NCBI GenBank assembly: GCA_900102235.1
Contig: FMVL01000010.1
Location: 27,616 to 91,615 of the forward strand
Origin: Lachnospiraceae bacterium XBB2008
GTDB lineage: Bacteria > Bacillota > Clostridia > Lachnospirales > Lachnospiraceae
Length of the DNA stretch: 64,000 nucleotides
Reading direction: 5' to 3'
Below are positions 1 through 8,095 of the stretch, piece after piece. Position 1 is the stretch's first letter. Each line of letters begins with the position of its first letter. The translations under genes were made by a program, and so were the position numbers. Below the pieces are notes generated by a model. It had not been told where the DNA came from and made no database searches. It saw only the letters and a list, made by a program, of their open reading frames with translations.

Positions 1-127
1 AGAGCAAAAAAGCGGCGTTTGGGTCATAAATCGGCCGGAAATCCAAGATGAGACGGCTGTGAATTCGAGGCGCAGAACAGCGGTTCATGACTTACAGAGC
101 AAAAAGTGTTGTTCAGGTCATAAATCT
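1..127. repeat. Imperfect direct repeat at left edge
   Basis: Two copies of a roughly 32-bp unit lie at 1-32 and 96-127. Each begins AGAGCAAAAA and ends GGTCATAAATC. No complete gene is visible here. One forward frame is open from base 2 to a stop at 185-187, so this could be the 3' end of a gene that begins outside the window, possibly with a duplicated tail. The predicted residues contain a Gly-His-Lys stretch, but this is too little to name a family. Confidence 0.5.
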
Positions 128-164
128 AATAAATTTGCAGGATTTCCGGGGGTCGGAACCTTAA

Positions 165-293
165 GATGCGTGCCGAAATCCGGTTGATGACAGAAATGCG
201 GATGATGGCCGAAACCCGGTTGATGACAGAAATGCGGATGATGGCCGAAACCCGGATGATGACAGAAATCCGGTTGATGACAAAGATCCGGAT
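165..293. repeat. 18-bp tandem repeats upstream of truB
   Basis: After a 21-bp degenerate copy at 165-185, six 18-bp units follow at 186, 204, 222, 240, 258 and 276. They alternate between GATGACAGAAATGCGGAT and GATGGCCGAAACCCGGTT types, giving a 36-bp higher-order period. The unit is a multiple of three, so frames stay open: one frame reads Asp-Asp-Arg-Asn-Ala-Asp repeats but has no start codon, another starts at ATG 166 and runs into truB. I see no evidence that either is a real gene. The array ends 16 bp before the truB start and may affect its translation. Confidence 0.8.
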
Positions 294-308
294 GAACATA
301 AATGATAT

Positions 309-1346
309 ATGGTTAATGGTGTTCTGAACATATATAAAGAGCCCGGATACACATCGCACGATGTGGTGGCTAAACTCCGGGGTATCGTAGGACAGAAGAA
401 GATAGGACATACCGGAACGCTGGATCCCGATGCAGAAGGTGTGCTGTGTGTATGTCTGGGAGCCGCTACCAGGATATGCGATATGATCACGGATGCGACC
501 AAGGAATATGAAGCCACACTGCTGTTAGGAGTAAGAACCGATACACTTGATACATCCGGACAGGTTCTGGAAGAGAGACCGGCAGACGGGATCACGGAAG
601 AAGCGCTGAGAAAATGTATTGAAAGCTTCGTTGGCGAGATAGAGCAGATACCTCCGATGTACTCGGCCATCAAGGTCGGCGGAAAGAAACTTTATGAGAT
701 AGCCAGGTCCGGAGAGACCATCGAACGTAAGGCAAGGAAGGTCACGATACATTCCATAGACATAAAAAAGATCGATCTTCCGGAGTGCGTGATGCGCATA
801 AACTGCTCCAAGGGTACATATATCAGATCTCTGTGTGATGATATAGGGAACAAGCTCGGGTGCGGCGGATGCATGAAGCATCTGGTCAGGACCGGGGTGG
901 GCAGATTCGATGTGAGTGATTCCCTGAAGCTTTCGGAGATCGAAAAGATCGTAAAAGACGGAAGACTTGATGAGATCCTGATCCGACCGGCAGACATGTT
1001 CAGCAATCTGCGGAAAGTTACGGTCACAGATTCGGGCGCGAAGAAAGCATCAAACGGAAACATGCTCGCCGAATCGGATATTTCTGTTGAACATGATCGG
1101 GCCCAGGATCGAAATAGCGGTTTACATAACTCGAACCTAGCCGACAGCGTAGGAGTGAACCTCTCCGACAGCGTAGGAGTGAACCCCTCCGACAGCGTAG
1201 GAGTGAACCCCTCCGACAGCGAAGAAGCAAACCTCTCCGACAGCGAAGAAGTAACCGTAACCGATAAAGACGGTTTTTTCTATGGGATATACAGATACAG
1301 GGCGGGCGACAAGTCTCTTAAGCCGGTTAAGATGTTTCTGTGTTGA
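309..1346 (+). CDS. truB: tRNA pseudouridine(55) synthase TruB
   Basis: TruB isomerises U55 to pseudouridine in the T-loop of tRNAs. The protein starts with the family's N-terminal strand (GVLNIYKEPGYTSHDVV) and has the catalytic motif HTGTLDP at residues 34-40 (Asp39 nucleophile) and the KGTYIRSLC motif near residue 165. At 345 residues it is longer than the usual 290-310. The excess is a low-complexity linker of five 8-residue repeats (SDSVGVNP type, residues about 277-316), placed between the catalytic body and a C-terminal PUA-like tail ending LKPVKMF. It is followed closely by ribF, the common truB-ribF order. There is no good ribosome site before ATG 309; the upstream tandem repeats end just before it. 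Confidence 0.96.
   Translation: MVNGVLNIYKEPGYTSHDVVAKLRGIVGQKKIGHTGTLDPDAEGVLCVCLGAATRICDMITDATKEYEATLLLGVRTDTLDTSGQVLEERPADGITEEALRKCIESFVGEIEQIPPMYSAIKVGGKKLYEIARSGETIERKARKVTIHSIDIKKIDLPECVMRINCSKGTYIRSLCDDIGNKLGCGGCMKHLVRTGVGRFDVSDSLKLSEIEKIVKDGRLDEILIRPADMFSNLRKVTVTDSGAKKASNGNMLAESDISVEHDRAQDRNSGLHNSNLADSVGVNLSDSVGVNPSDSVGVNPSDSEEANLSDSEEVTVTDKDGFFYGIYRYRAGDKSLKPVKMFLC
1137..1256 (+). repeat. Five 24-bp tandem repeats inside truB
   Basis: Exact 24-bp period: copies start at 1137, 1161, 1185, 1209 and 1233, each containing TCCGACAGCG or a close variant. The unit is eight codons, so copy-number change would keep the frame. The encoded peptide is acidic and polar (Ser-Asp-Ser-Val-Gly-Val-Asn-Pro, drifting to Ser-Asp-Ser-Glu-Glu) and probably unstructured. 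Confidence 0.95.
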
Positions 1347-1429
1347 GCACCCACCGGCCGGACATCAGAGAGAAGATAATTCCGGGCTGGCATAACCGTC
1401 CGCACAAGACCGGCCTTCGAATAAAACAG

Positions 1430-2362
1430 ATGCAGATTATTTCAGGAATAACAGATTTTCAATTATACACTAAGACTGCGGTAGCGATAGGCAAGTTCGA
1501 CGGAGTTCATTTAGGACACCGTAAGCTTATAGATATGATAATCGATCGTGCTTCGGCCGATCCGGATGTAAAGAGCGTGGTGTTTACGTTCAATCCGTCC
1601 CCGGAGAGCCTTTTTGCGGGCCATGCTCTGCCCGAACTTACTACCGTCTCCGAGAAAAGGGGAATTTTCAGACGGCTCGGTGTTGACATACTCATTGAGT
1701 TTCCGATGAATGCCGAGACCGCTGCCATCAAAGCCGAGGATTTCATCAGTGAGTACATGGTACGGAAGATGAAAGCCGTATATATAGTGGCAGGAAGTGA
1801 CCTTACATTCGGCGATAAGGGATTCGGAAACGCGGATACATTGAGAGCAGGTTGCGATAAGTTCGGCTATGAATGCAATATCACGGATAAGATAAACTAT
1901 GACGGAGAACCCATAAGTTCCACGCGGATCAGGGACGCCATCGAAGCCGGGAATATGGAACTGGCCACGGCTCTGCTCGGAAGTCCTTACAGGATCACCG
2001 GAGTCGTATCCCACGGCAGGAAGCTGGGACATACGATAGGCATGCCGACCGCCAATGTGATAATCGCACCGGATAAACTGACCGGTCCGAACGGCGTGTA
2101 TTATTCCCGCGTATATCTGGCTGACGGAGACTATCCGGCGATCTCGAATGTCGGAGTCAAACCCACGGTCATCGAAGATGAACTTCTGTGCTGTGAAAGC
2201 TTCATATATGATTTTGATAAAGACATTTACGGATCCCCCATCGAAGTCGAACTCCTGAAATTCGTCCGACCCGAGATGAAGTTTGATTCCGTTGAAGAAC
2301 TTAAGGCGCAGATGGAGGCCGATATTGCAGGTGGAAGAGAATATGACGGATTATCTGATTAG
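1430..2362 (+). CDS. ribF: Bifunctional riboflavin kinase / FAD synthetase
   Basis: RibF phosphorylates riboflavin to FMN and adenylates FMN to FAD. The N-terminal nucleotidyltransferase motif GKFDGVHLGHRKL (with HxGH) and the SSTRIRDAI motif mark the FAD synthetase half. GMPTANV and the NGVYYSRVY strand mark the C-terminal flavokinase half. I place the start at ATG 1430 because family members begin only some 15-20 residues before the GxFDGVHxGH motif. A GTG at 1340 that overlaps the truB stop would add 30 residues without known counterpart. Neither start has a convincing ribosome site, so coupling to truB translation is possible. The 3' end overlaps the mscS-like start by 20 bp. Confidence 0.95.
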   Translation: MQIISGITDFQLYTKTAVAIGKFDGVHLGHRKLIDMIIDRASADPDVKSVVFTFNPSPESLFAGHALPELTTVSEKRGIFRRLGVDILIEFPMNAETAAIKAEDFISEYMVRKMKAVYIVAGSDLTFGDKGFGNADTLRAGCDKFGYECNITDKINYDGEPISSTRIRDAIEAGNMELATALLGSPYRITGVVSHGRKLGHTIGMPTANVIIAPDKLTGPNGVYYSRVYLADGDYPAISNVGVKPTVIEDELLCCESFIYDFDKDIYGSPIEVELLKFVRPEMKFDSVEELKAQMEADIAGGREYDGLSD

Positions 2363-3224
2363 ATTTGACGCGTGGCTTAACAGCATAGGAATAGCAGGCA
2401 ACTTCATAAGACTGATCCTGGCGGCGCTATGGGCGTTTCTTGTCGTCAGCATACTTTTCCGCATAGGCCGTCTGATATTCAGGAAAAAGCTCAAAGCCGG
2501 CAACCGCATTCAGGTCCGGTTCATCGAGAACATTCTGAAGATAGCCGTGATCATGATCGCGGTATTCTGGGTATTCAATATAGGCGATACTGCCGGTAAT
2601 TTCGGCAAGGTCCTTTTCCAGGGGACCGCTATCATCGGTGCGATCATAGGTCTTGCGGCACAGCCCGTTATATCGGACTTGTGTTGCGGTATCATGATAA
2701 GTATCAGCAAACCTTTTGAGATAGGAGACCGCATCGAACTTCAGTCCGGAATAGCCGGCATAGTCAAGGACATTACCATTCGTCACGTGGTATTGCAGGG
2801 TATCGGCACCACGGATGTCATCATTCCGAACAGTGTGATCAATTCCATGGCGGTGACGAACTTAAGTCACGGAAGCGGGATAAGATCCGTGTTCATGAAG
2901 TTCAACATAGCCTACGGCAGCGATGTGGAAAAGGCCATGTCGATAGTCAGTAAGATCGTGGTCGACTCACCCTATACGATACCCGCGCATCCCGAAGGAT
3001 CCGGTATAGAGTACAGCCCGGTATATTTCATGGAGTTTGGCGAATCGAGTCTCGTCATCGCAACTACGGTTTATTACGATCCGGCCACGGGGCTTGGAGA
3101 TCTTAAGAACGACATCAACTTAAGAGTAAACCGCAAGTTTAATGAAGAAGGTATAGAGATACCGTATAATTATGTTAATGTTGTCATGAGAAATGACGCG
3201 ACCAACAGTAAAGAGGTATTATGA
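2343..3224 (+). CDS. MscS-family mechanosensitive channel
   Basis: Small-conductance mechanosensitive channel that should release solutes on osmotic down-shock. It has about 293 residues. Two N-terminal membrane helices are followed by the pore-lining helix rich in Gly/Ala (GTAIIGAIIGLAAQPVISD) and then the beta domain start KPFEIGDRIEL, both diagnostic for MscS. The start ATG 2343 is preceded by AGGTGGAAG and lies inside the end of ribF. An ATG at 2283 would add 20 Arg-rich residues but has no ribosome site. The stop overlaps the next gene by 4 bp (ATGA), so the two are probably translationally coupled. Confidence 0.92.
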   Translation: MTDYLIRFDAWLNSIGIAGNFIRLILAALWAFLVVSILFRIGRLIFRKKLKAGNRIQVRFIENILKIAVIMIAVFWVFNIGDTAGNFGKVLFQGTAIIGAIIGLAAQPVISDLCCGIMISISKPFEIGDRIELQSGIAGIVKDITIRHVVLQGIGTTDVIIPNSVINSMAVTNLSHGSGIRSVFMKFNIAYGSDVEKAMSIVSKIVVDSPYTIPAHPEGSGIEYSPVYFMEFGESSLVIATTVYYDPATGLGDLKNDINLRVNRKFNEEGIEIPYNYVNVVMRNDATNSKEVL

Positions 3225-4498
3225 TCATTAAAAACAAATCAGGATTTAATTTAGGTGCAAGCATGAAGCGGTCTGTCAAAGCGGCATTATCAGGTCTGCT
3301 CATTGTTATACTGGCAGCCGCTCCCGCAGGTGAGACTTATGCCGCCGGTGCAGGTACGGATAAGTCTACTTCGGAAAAGATAACCATAGGTCTTATCGAC
3401 GGTCCGGATATGAGTACGGCAGAGGCGGATGTTTCGGAGTCCGATGAGACAGGTGCCACGGTCAAGGATGTACTCAGTCTTGTCGGGACATCTTCTCTGG
3501 CTGAAGCATATGCTGCTCAGGAAACAGCCGCTGAGGAAGCTGTTCAGACCACGAGAGAGATACTTGATCAATCCGAAGCTTCAGCCGGTGTCGGAACACT
3601 TTTCGGAAGAAAGACTGAAGAGGAATATCTGGCCGCAAGAGCTGCTGCGGAGGGAGCCAGCTGGGGATATACCAATCTGGGCATCTCCAATGTTTCGGAT
3701 AATCTGAATGTCCGCGCCATTCCCGGAGAGGACGGAAAGCTTGTCGGTAAACTTCCCAAGGATGCCGCATGTGAAGTTCTTGAGACGGAAGGCGACTGGA
3801 CACATATCACTTCCGGCGAGGTCGACGGATATGTCAAGAGCGAATATCTGCTGACAGGTCTTCAGGCCAAGATGAGAGTCAGGGAGTTTGTTACCGATGT
3901 CGTCAAGGTCGGTACTGATGGGCTTAATGTCCGCGAAGAGCCGAGCACTGATTCTCCGGTCGTTACTCAGGTTGCCACGGGTGAGATCCTTGATTATGTA
4001 GATACCGAAGGTGACTGGGTTGCGGTCATGCTCGATGATGAGACCGTATATGTGTCCGCCGATTATGTGGAGATCACGAGCGATCTTCGTACGGCACTCA
4101 CGATGACCGAGGTCCTTTACGGTGAAGGAGTATCCGATATCAGGGCGGATCTGTGTAACTTTGCTCTGCAGTATGTGGGCAATCCGTATGTATGGGGCGG
4201 AACGAGCCTTACCAGAGGTGCTGACTGTTCGGGCTTCGTACTCAGCGTGTTCAGGAATTTCGGAGTAACGCTTCCCCATTCATCGAGAGCACAGGCCAAC
4301 ATGGGTACCACTATCAGCCAGGGTGAAGCCAAAGCCGGCGATCTGGTCTTCTACGGAAACGGCAGGAGGATCAATCATGTAGGTATCTATCTGGGCGGCG
4401 GAAGAGTAGTACATGCATCCAACCCCAGGACCGGTATCCGCGTATCCAATGTCGGATATCGTACGCCTGTTAAATTCGTGAGGATACTTTACGATTGA
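3221..4498 (+). CDS. Secreted SH3b / NlpC-P60 peptidoglycan endopeptidase
   Basis: Exported cell-wall hydrolase of about 425 residues. A basic N-terminus and hydrophobic core (KAALSGLLIVILAAAPAG) form a signal peptide, probably cleaved after TYA. Two bacterial SH3 domains follow (residues about 150-205 and 225-285, each with NVR and a GDW motif). The C-terminal NlpC/P60 domain (about 300-425) carries the catalytic Cys in GADCSGFV and the catalytic His in INHVGIYLG, with HASNP beyond it. NlpC/P60 enzymes cleave gamma-D-Glu-diamino-acid bonds in stem peptides. ATG 3221 has AGAGG in front; ATG 3263, nearer the signal peptide, is an alternative start. Confidence 0.93.
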   Translation: MIIKNKSGFNLGASMKRSVKAALSGLLIVILAAAPAGETYAAGAGTDKSTSEKITIGLIDGPDMSTAEADVSESDETGATVKDVLSLVGTSSLAEAYAAQETAAEEAVQTTREILDQSEASAGVGTLFGRKTEEEYLAARAAAEGASWGYTNLGISNVSDNLNVRAIPGEDGKLVGKLPKDAACEVLETEGDWTHITSGEVDGYVKSEYLLTGLQAKMRVREFVTDVVKVGTDGLNVREEPSTDSPVVTQVATGEILDYVDTEGDWVAVMLDDETVYVSADYVEITSDLRTALTMTEVLYGEGVSDIRADLCNFALQYVGNPYVWGGTSLTRGADCSGFVLSVFRNFGVTLPHSSRAQANMGTTISQGEAKAGDLVFYGNGRRINHVGIYLGGGRVVHASNPRTGIRVSNVGYRTPVKFVRILYD

Positions 4499-4524
4499 TC
4501 GTTTGATCTGTATTCGGGTGGGTT

Positions 4525-7500
4525 ATGTCTTTTAAACTTATATGCGGGCCTTCGGGCTCGGGTAAGAGCACTTATATTCAGCAAAACATCATTAAGAGAT
4601 CCATAGATGATCCGGGACGAAAATATCTTCTGATCGTTCCGGATCAGTTCAATATGCAGACTCAGATGAGCATGATACGTAACCATCCGGATCATGCATT
4701 CTCCAATATCGAAGTCTTAAGCTTTTCCAGATTATCACACAGAATACTCGAGGAAACGGGAGGCGAAGTCCCGGTTCTTGACGATACCGGCAAGAGCCTG
4801 ATCTTAAGGCGGCTCTCCGGAAGTGTCAGACCACAGATGAGCGTGCTTGGAGCCCGGCTCGATCGCTACGGCTTCATTCATGAGGTTAAGTCCGCCGTTT
4901 CCGAATTCATGCAGTACGGGATATCTCCCGAGGACCTTCATGAGATGTGCGCCCGGATCGACGGAAGAGGTGCGCTCAAGGCCAAGATGAGCGATCTTGA
5001 GATCATCTACAGGGCGTTTACGGATTATAAAGCGGGGCATTATGTCACAAAAGAGGAAACTCTCGAACTCGTAAGAAGCAGTTTACATAAATCAAAACTT
5101 GTACGAGACGCATTTATCGCTTTTGACGGATTTACCGGTTTTACTCCGATACAGGAACGCGTGATCCAGGAACTGATGGGCATATGCGACAGCGTCTGGT
5201 TTGCTTTTACCACGGAGGACGGAGCCGATCCCCACAAAGAACTCAAGAGTGATGACATGTTCCATCTGTCCTGGAGATCCGTGGACAGGATCGGAAGGCT
5301 GGCCGATGAGGCCAATGTACCCGAGGAGGAGCCGGTCATCTTAAGGGCCGGTACCGTTCCTTTTGACGGAAAAACAGATGTGAAATTCGACGGAAAATCT
5401 GACGGAAAAGCAGGGCCTGTGCGCAAGAGTGCCGATCTGATCCATCTTGAAAGATCGCTCTTCAGATTCCCGACCCGCCCCTACTCCGGAGAGGCGGGGC
5501 ATATCCGCATATATAAAGCATCGGGCATGTCAGAAGAGATAGTCGATACCTTCCAGCGTATCCGTGAACTGATTTCCGAAAGACACTACCGGTACAGGGA
5601 TATAGCGATCGTAGTAGGGGATATGGAGGCTTATGCCGATGAGATATCAAGGACCGCTGCGGAACTTGATATGCCCGTGTACATGGATTACAGCAAGTCC
5701 ATCTTAATGTCGCCTTTTATCGAAGCGATAGTATCTTCATATGATGTCTTGAAGACCGATTATTCCTGCGAGAGCATCATCCGCCATATGCGTACAGGAT
5801 ACGGGCCGCTATCGATGGAAGAGACCGATGAGCTGGAGAACTTCCTGCTCGCGACCGGTATCAGAGGCAGGAATGCTTATTCGCATACATGGACGATGCG
5901 TGATCGTGATGACGCCGAACTATCGGAAGCGGCTCTGAGTATCCGCAAGGAGCGCTTCGACCGGCTCAATGCGATCAGGGAAAAAGTGAATGCCCACTTC
6001 ATAAGTTTACATAACACGGAAGAAACCATAGGATCATACTCCCGGGCCGTATACTCGTTTATATCCGGTGCGGGCATGTACGGCCGCCTGATGAAGCAGG
6101 CTGCTCAGTTCAGGGAAGAAGGAGACCATGTCCGTGCCCTTCAGTATGAGCAGATGTATGAGCATGTATGCGCGCTGCTCGATCAGATAGTCGAACTGTG
6201 CGGTGATGAAGAAGTATCCGCAGACGATTATTTTCATATCCTGGAGGCTGGACTTTCGGAGATCCGCTTAGGCACCATTCCGGGAGAAAGTGACCGGATC
6301 ATGGTCGGAGATATCATAAGGACCAGACTTGAAGCCGTAAAGATTCTGTTTTTGCTCGGTGTCAGTGATGACAGCATACCGGGAAACGTATCCGGAGGCG
6401 GTCTGATATCCGATCTGGACAGAGAGTATCTGTCTGAAATGGACGGAGTAGAGCTGGCCCCCACACCCAGGGAGCAGATGTTCACTCAGCGTCTTTATCT
6501 GTACATGAACATGACCAAGCCTTCGGACGGCCTGATAATCTCTTATCCGATGACCGATACCGGGGGAAAAGCAAAGCAGCCGTCATATCTGATCTCAACA
6601 TTATGTAAACTGTTTCCTTCGCTGACTCCCGTTCCGTCGGCTCGTACTCACATGGTCGACGAAAGCGTAGCTCCTGCCGACAGAACGCGGGTTTCATATA
6701 CCTGCGCCGATATGATGCGGGAATACTACGGCGGACGTCTGAACGGAGACGAACAGTCCAGGCTTAAGGCTATATGTGATGAGATGGAGAATTCTTCCGA
6801 TGCAGGGCTCCTCGATAAGATAAGCGATATGAGCACAGTGCATTATAAGCATACTCCGCTTACCCGCGAGATAGCATCGGCGCTTTACGGCAGTATCATC
6901 CGGACATCCGTGAGCCGTCTGGAACGTTTTGCAGGCTGCGCATATGCCCATTTCCTGAACTACGGATTGCGTCTCAGGACCAGATCCGAGTACAGTTTCG
7001 AGAACGCAGATCTCGGTGTCGTCTACCACAAGGCACTTGAAGAATTTTCCGTAAAAGTAAATGACGAGGGCCTGACATGGGCGGGCCTTAGCGAAGCGGA
7101 AGCGGACAGATGGGTGGATGAGATACTTGAGCGCCTGATCAACACCTACGGCGATACGATCCTCACATCCAGCAGCCGAAACGCCGCGCTTGCATCCAGG
7201 ATCCGCCGTATAGTCAAAAGAAGCGTCGATACGATCAGATATCAGGTTACGCGCGGGGGATTTGTCCCCAGGTATTTTGAACGCGCTTTTTCGGAAGAGA
7301 GAAAAGCTCAGACTCCGGACGGAAAACCGTTCGGATATAAGGTTAGCGGCAAGATAGACCGTATCGATATATGTGAATCGGAAGAGGCGCATTACTTAAG
7401 GATCGTTGACTATAAATCCGGAAGCAGGGATTTTGATATCTCAGCTCTTTTCCACGGGCTGATGATGCAGCTGGCCGTATATCTTGACCAGGCTCTTAAG

Positions 7501-8034
7501 ATAACAGATGATACTAAACCTGCAGGAATGCTGTATTTCAGGATTTCCGATCCTGTCATCGAAGCTTCTGCAGACATATCCGGAGAGAGCGCTCTGGCTG
7601 CTGTCCGAAAAGAGATGAAGATGAGTGGTATCGTGGAAGCTTCACCCAAGGTGACCGGGTTGATGGATTCGGAGCTTGCTCCCGGGGTCAGTTCGGACAT
7701 AGTGCCTGTAGGATATAAAGCAGATAATACACTTACCAAGGCGTCCAAAGCATATTCCGGGGAGAATATCAGGACGATCCTGGACTTCGCGGAATATAAG
7801 ATGGACGAGCTTACGGGATCCATAATGTTCGGAGACATAAGCGTCAGACCTGCATGCATGAAGGGAAGTGCATACACACCATGCACGTATTGTGATTATG
7901 CTTCGGTATGCCACATCGCATCCGGCATACCGGGATATGAAGGCATCCAATACGGAAAAGAAGAGCCGCAGGATGTGATAAATGCGATGAAGTCGGCCCT
8001 CCACAGAAACGAGGACGATACATCACCGGAATGA
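4525..8034 (+). CDS. addB: ATP-dependent helicase/nuclease subunit B
   Basis: AddB subunit of the AddAB complex, which processes double-strand DNA ends for RecA loading; the Firmicute counterpart of RecBCD. At 1169 residues it is of normal length. Residues 6-14 are a Walker A (GPSGSGKST). The C-terminal nuclease has IVDYKSG near residue 960. Cys near 806 (FAGCAYAHF) together with PCTYCDYASVC near 1121-1131 forms the four-cysteine Fe-S cluster site typical of AddB. It precedes addA, 61 bp away, so the two should be co-transcribed. The Fe-S cluster makes it a client of the suf system encoded further along. Confidence 0.97.
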   Translation: MSFKLICGPSGSGKSTYIQQNIIKRSIDDPGRKYLLIVPDQFNMQTQMSMIRNHPDHAFSNIEVLSFSRLSHRILEETGGEVPVLDDTGKSLILRRLSGSVRPQMSVLGARLDRYGFIHEVKSAVSEFMQYGISPEDLHEMCARIDGRGALKAKMSDLEIIYRAFTDYKAGHYVTKEETLELVRSSLHKSKLVRDAFIAFDGFTGFTPIQERVIQELMGICDSVWFAFTTEDGADPHKELKSDDMFHLSWRSVDRIGRLADEANVPEEEPVILRAGTVPFDGKTDVKFDGKSDGKAGPVRKSADLIHLERSLFRFPTRPYSGEAGHIRIYKASGMSEEIVDTFQRIRELISERHYRYRDIAIVVGDMEAYADEISRTAAELDMPVYMDYSKSILMSPFIEAIVSSYDVLKTDYSCESIIRHMRTGYGPLSMEETDELENFLLATGIRGRNAYSHTWTMRDRDDAELSEAALSIRKERFDRLNAIREKVNAHFISLHNTEETIGSYSRAVYSFISGAGMYGRLMKQAAQFREEGDHVRALQYEQMYEHVCALLDQIVELCGDEEVSADDYFHILEAGLSEIRLGTIPGESDRIMVGDIIRTRLEAVKILFLLGVSDDSIPGNVSGGGLISDLDREYLSEMDGVELAPTPREQMFTQRLYLYMNMTKPSDGLIISYPMTDTGGKAKQPSYLISTLCKLFPSLTPVPSARTHMVDESVAPADRTRVSYTCADMMREYYGGRLNGDEQSRLKAICDEMENSSDAGLLDKISDMSTVHYKHTPLTREIASALYGSIIRTSVSRLERFAGCAYAHFLNYGLRLRTRSEYSFENADLGVVYHKALEEFSVKVNDEGLTWAGLSEAEADRWVDEILERLINTYGDTILTSSSRNAALASRIRRIVKRSVDTIRYQVTRGGFVPRYFERAFSEERKAQTPDGKPFGYKVSGKIDRIDICESEEAHYLRIVDYKSGSRDFDISALFHGLMMQLAVYLDQALKITDDTKPAGMLYFRISDPVIEASADISGESALAAVRKEMKMSGIVEASPKVTGLMDSELAPGVSSDIVPVGYKADNTLTKASKAYSGENIRTILDFAEYKMDELTGSIMFGDISVRPACMKGSAYTPCTYCDYASVCHIASGIPGYEGIQYGKEEPQDVINAMKSALHRNEDDTSPE

Positions 8035-8082
8035 TAACGATACTTCACCGGAATGATAACGATACTTCACCGGAACAATAAC
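8017..8082 (+). repeat. Three 22-bp tandem repeats at the addB-addA junction
   Basis: Copies at 8017-8038, 8039-8060 and 8061-8082 read GATACTTCACCGGAATGATA plus AC with two or three changes. The first copy contains the last codons and the TGA stop of addB; the other two fill most of the spacer before addA. 22 is not a multiple of three, so the repeats are unlikely to be coding beyond the stop. Confidence 0.95.
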
Positions 8083-8095
8083 GAGTGATATATTT

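Noticed and set aside
1137-1256. Possible CRISPR array
   Set aside because: Repeats are directly contiguous with no spacers, and they are in frame inside truB.
1340-1429. RibF start at GTG 1340
   Set aside because: It would add 30 residues before the conserved N-terminus, without a ribosome site; kept only as an alternative.
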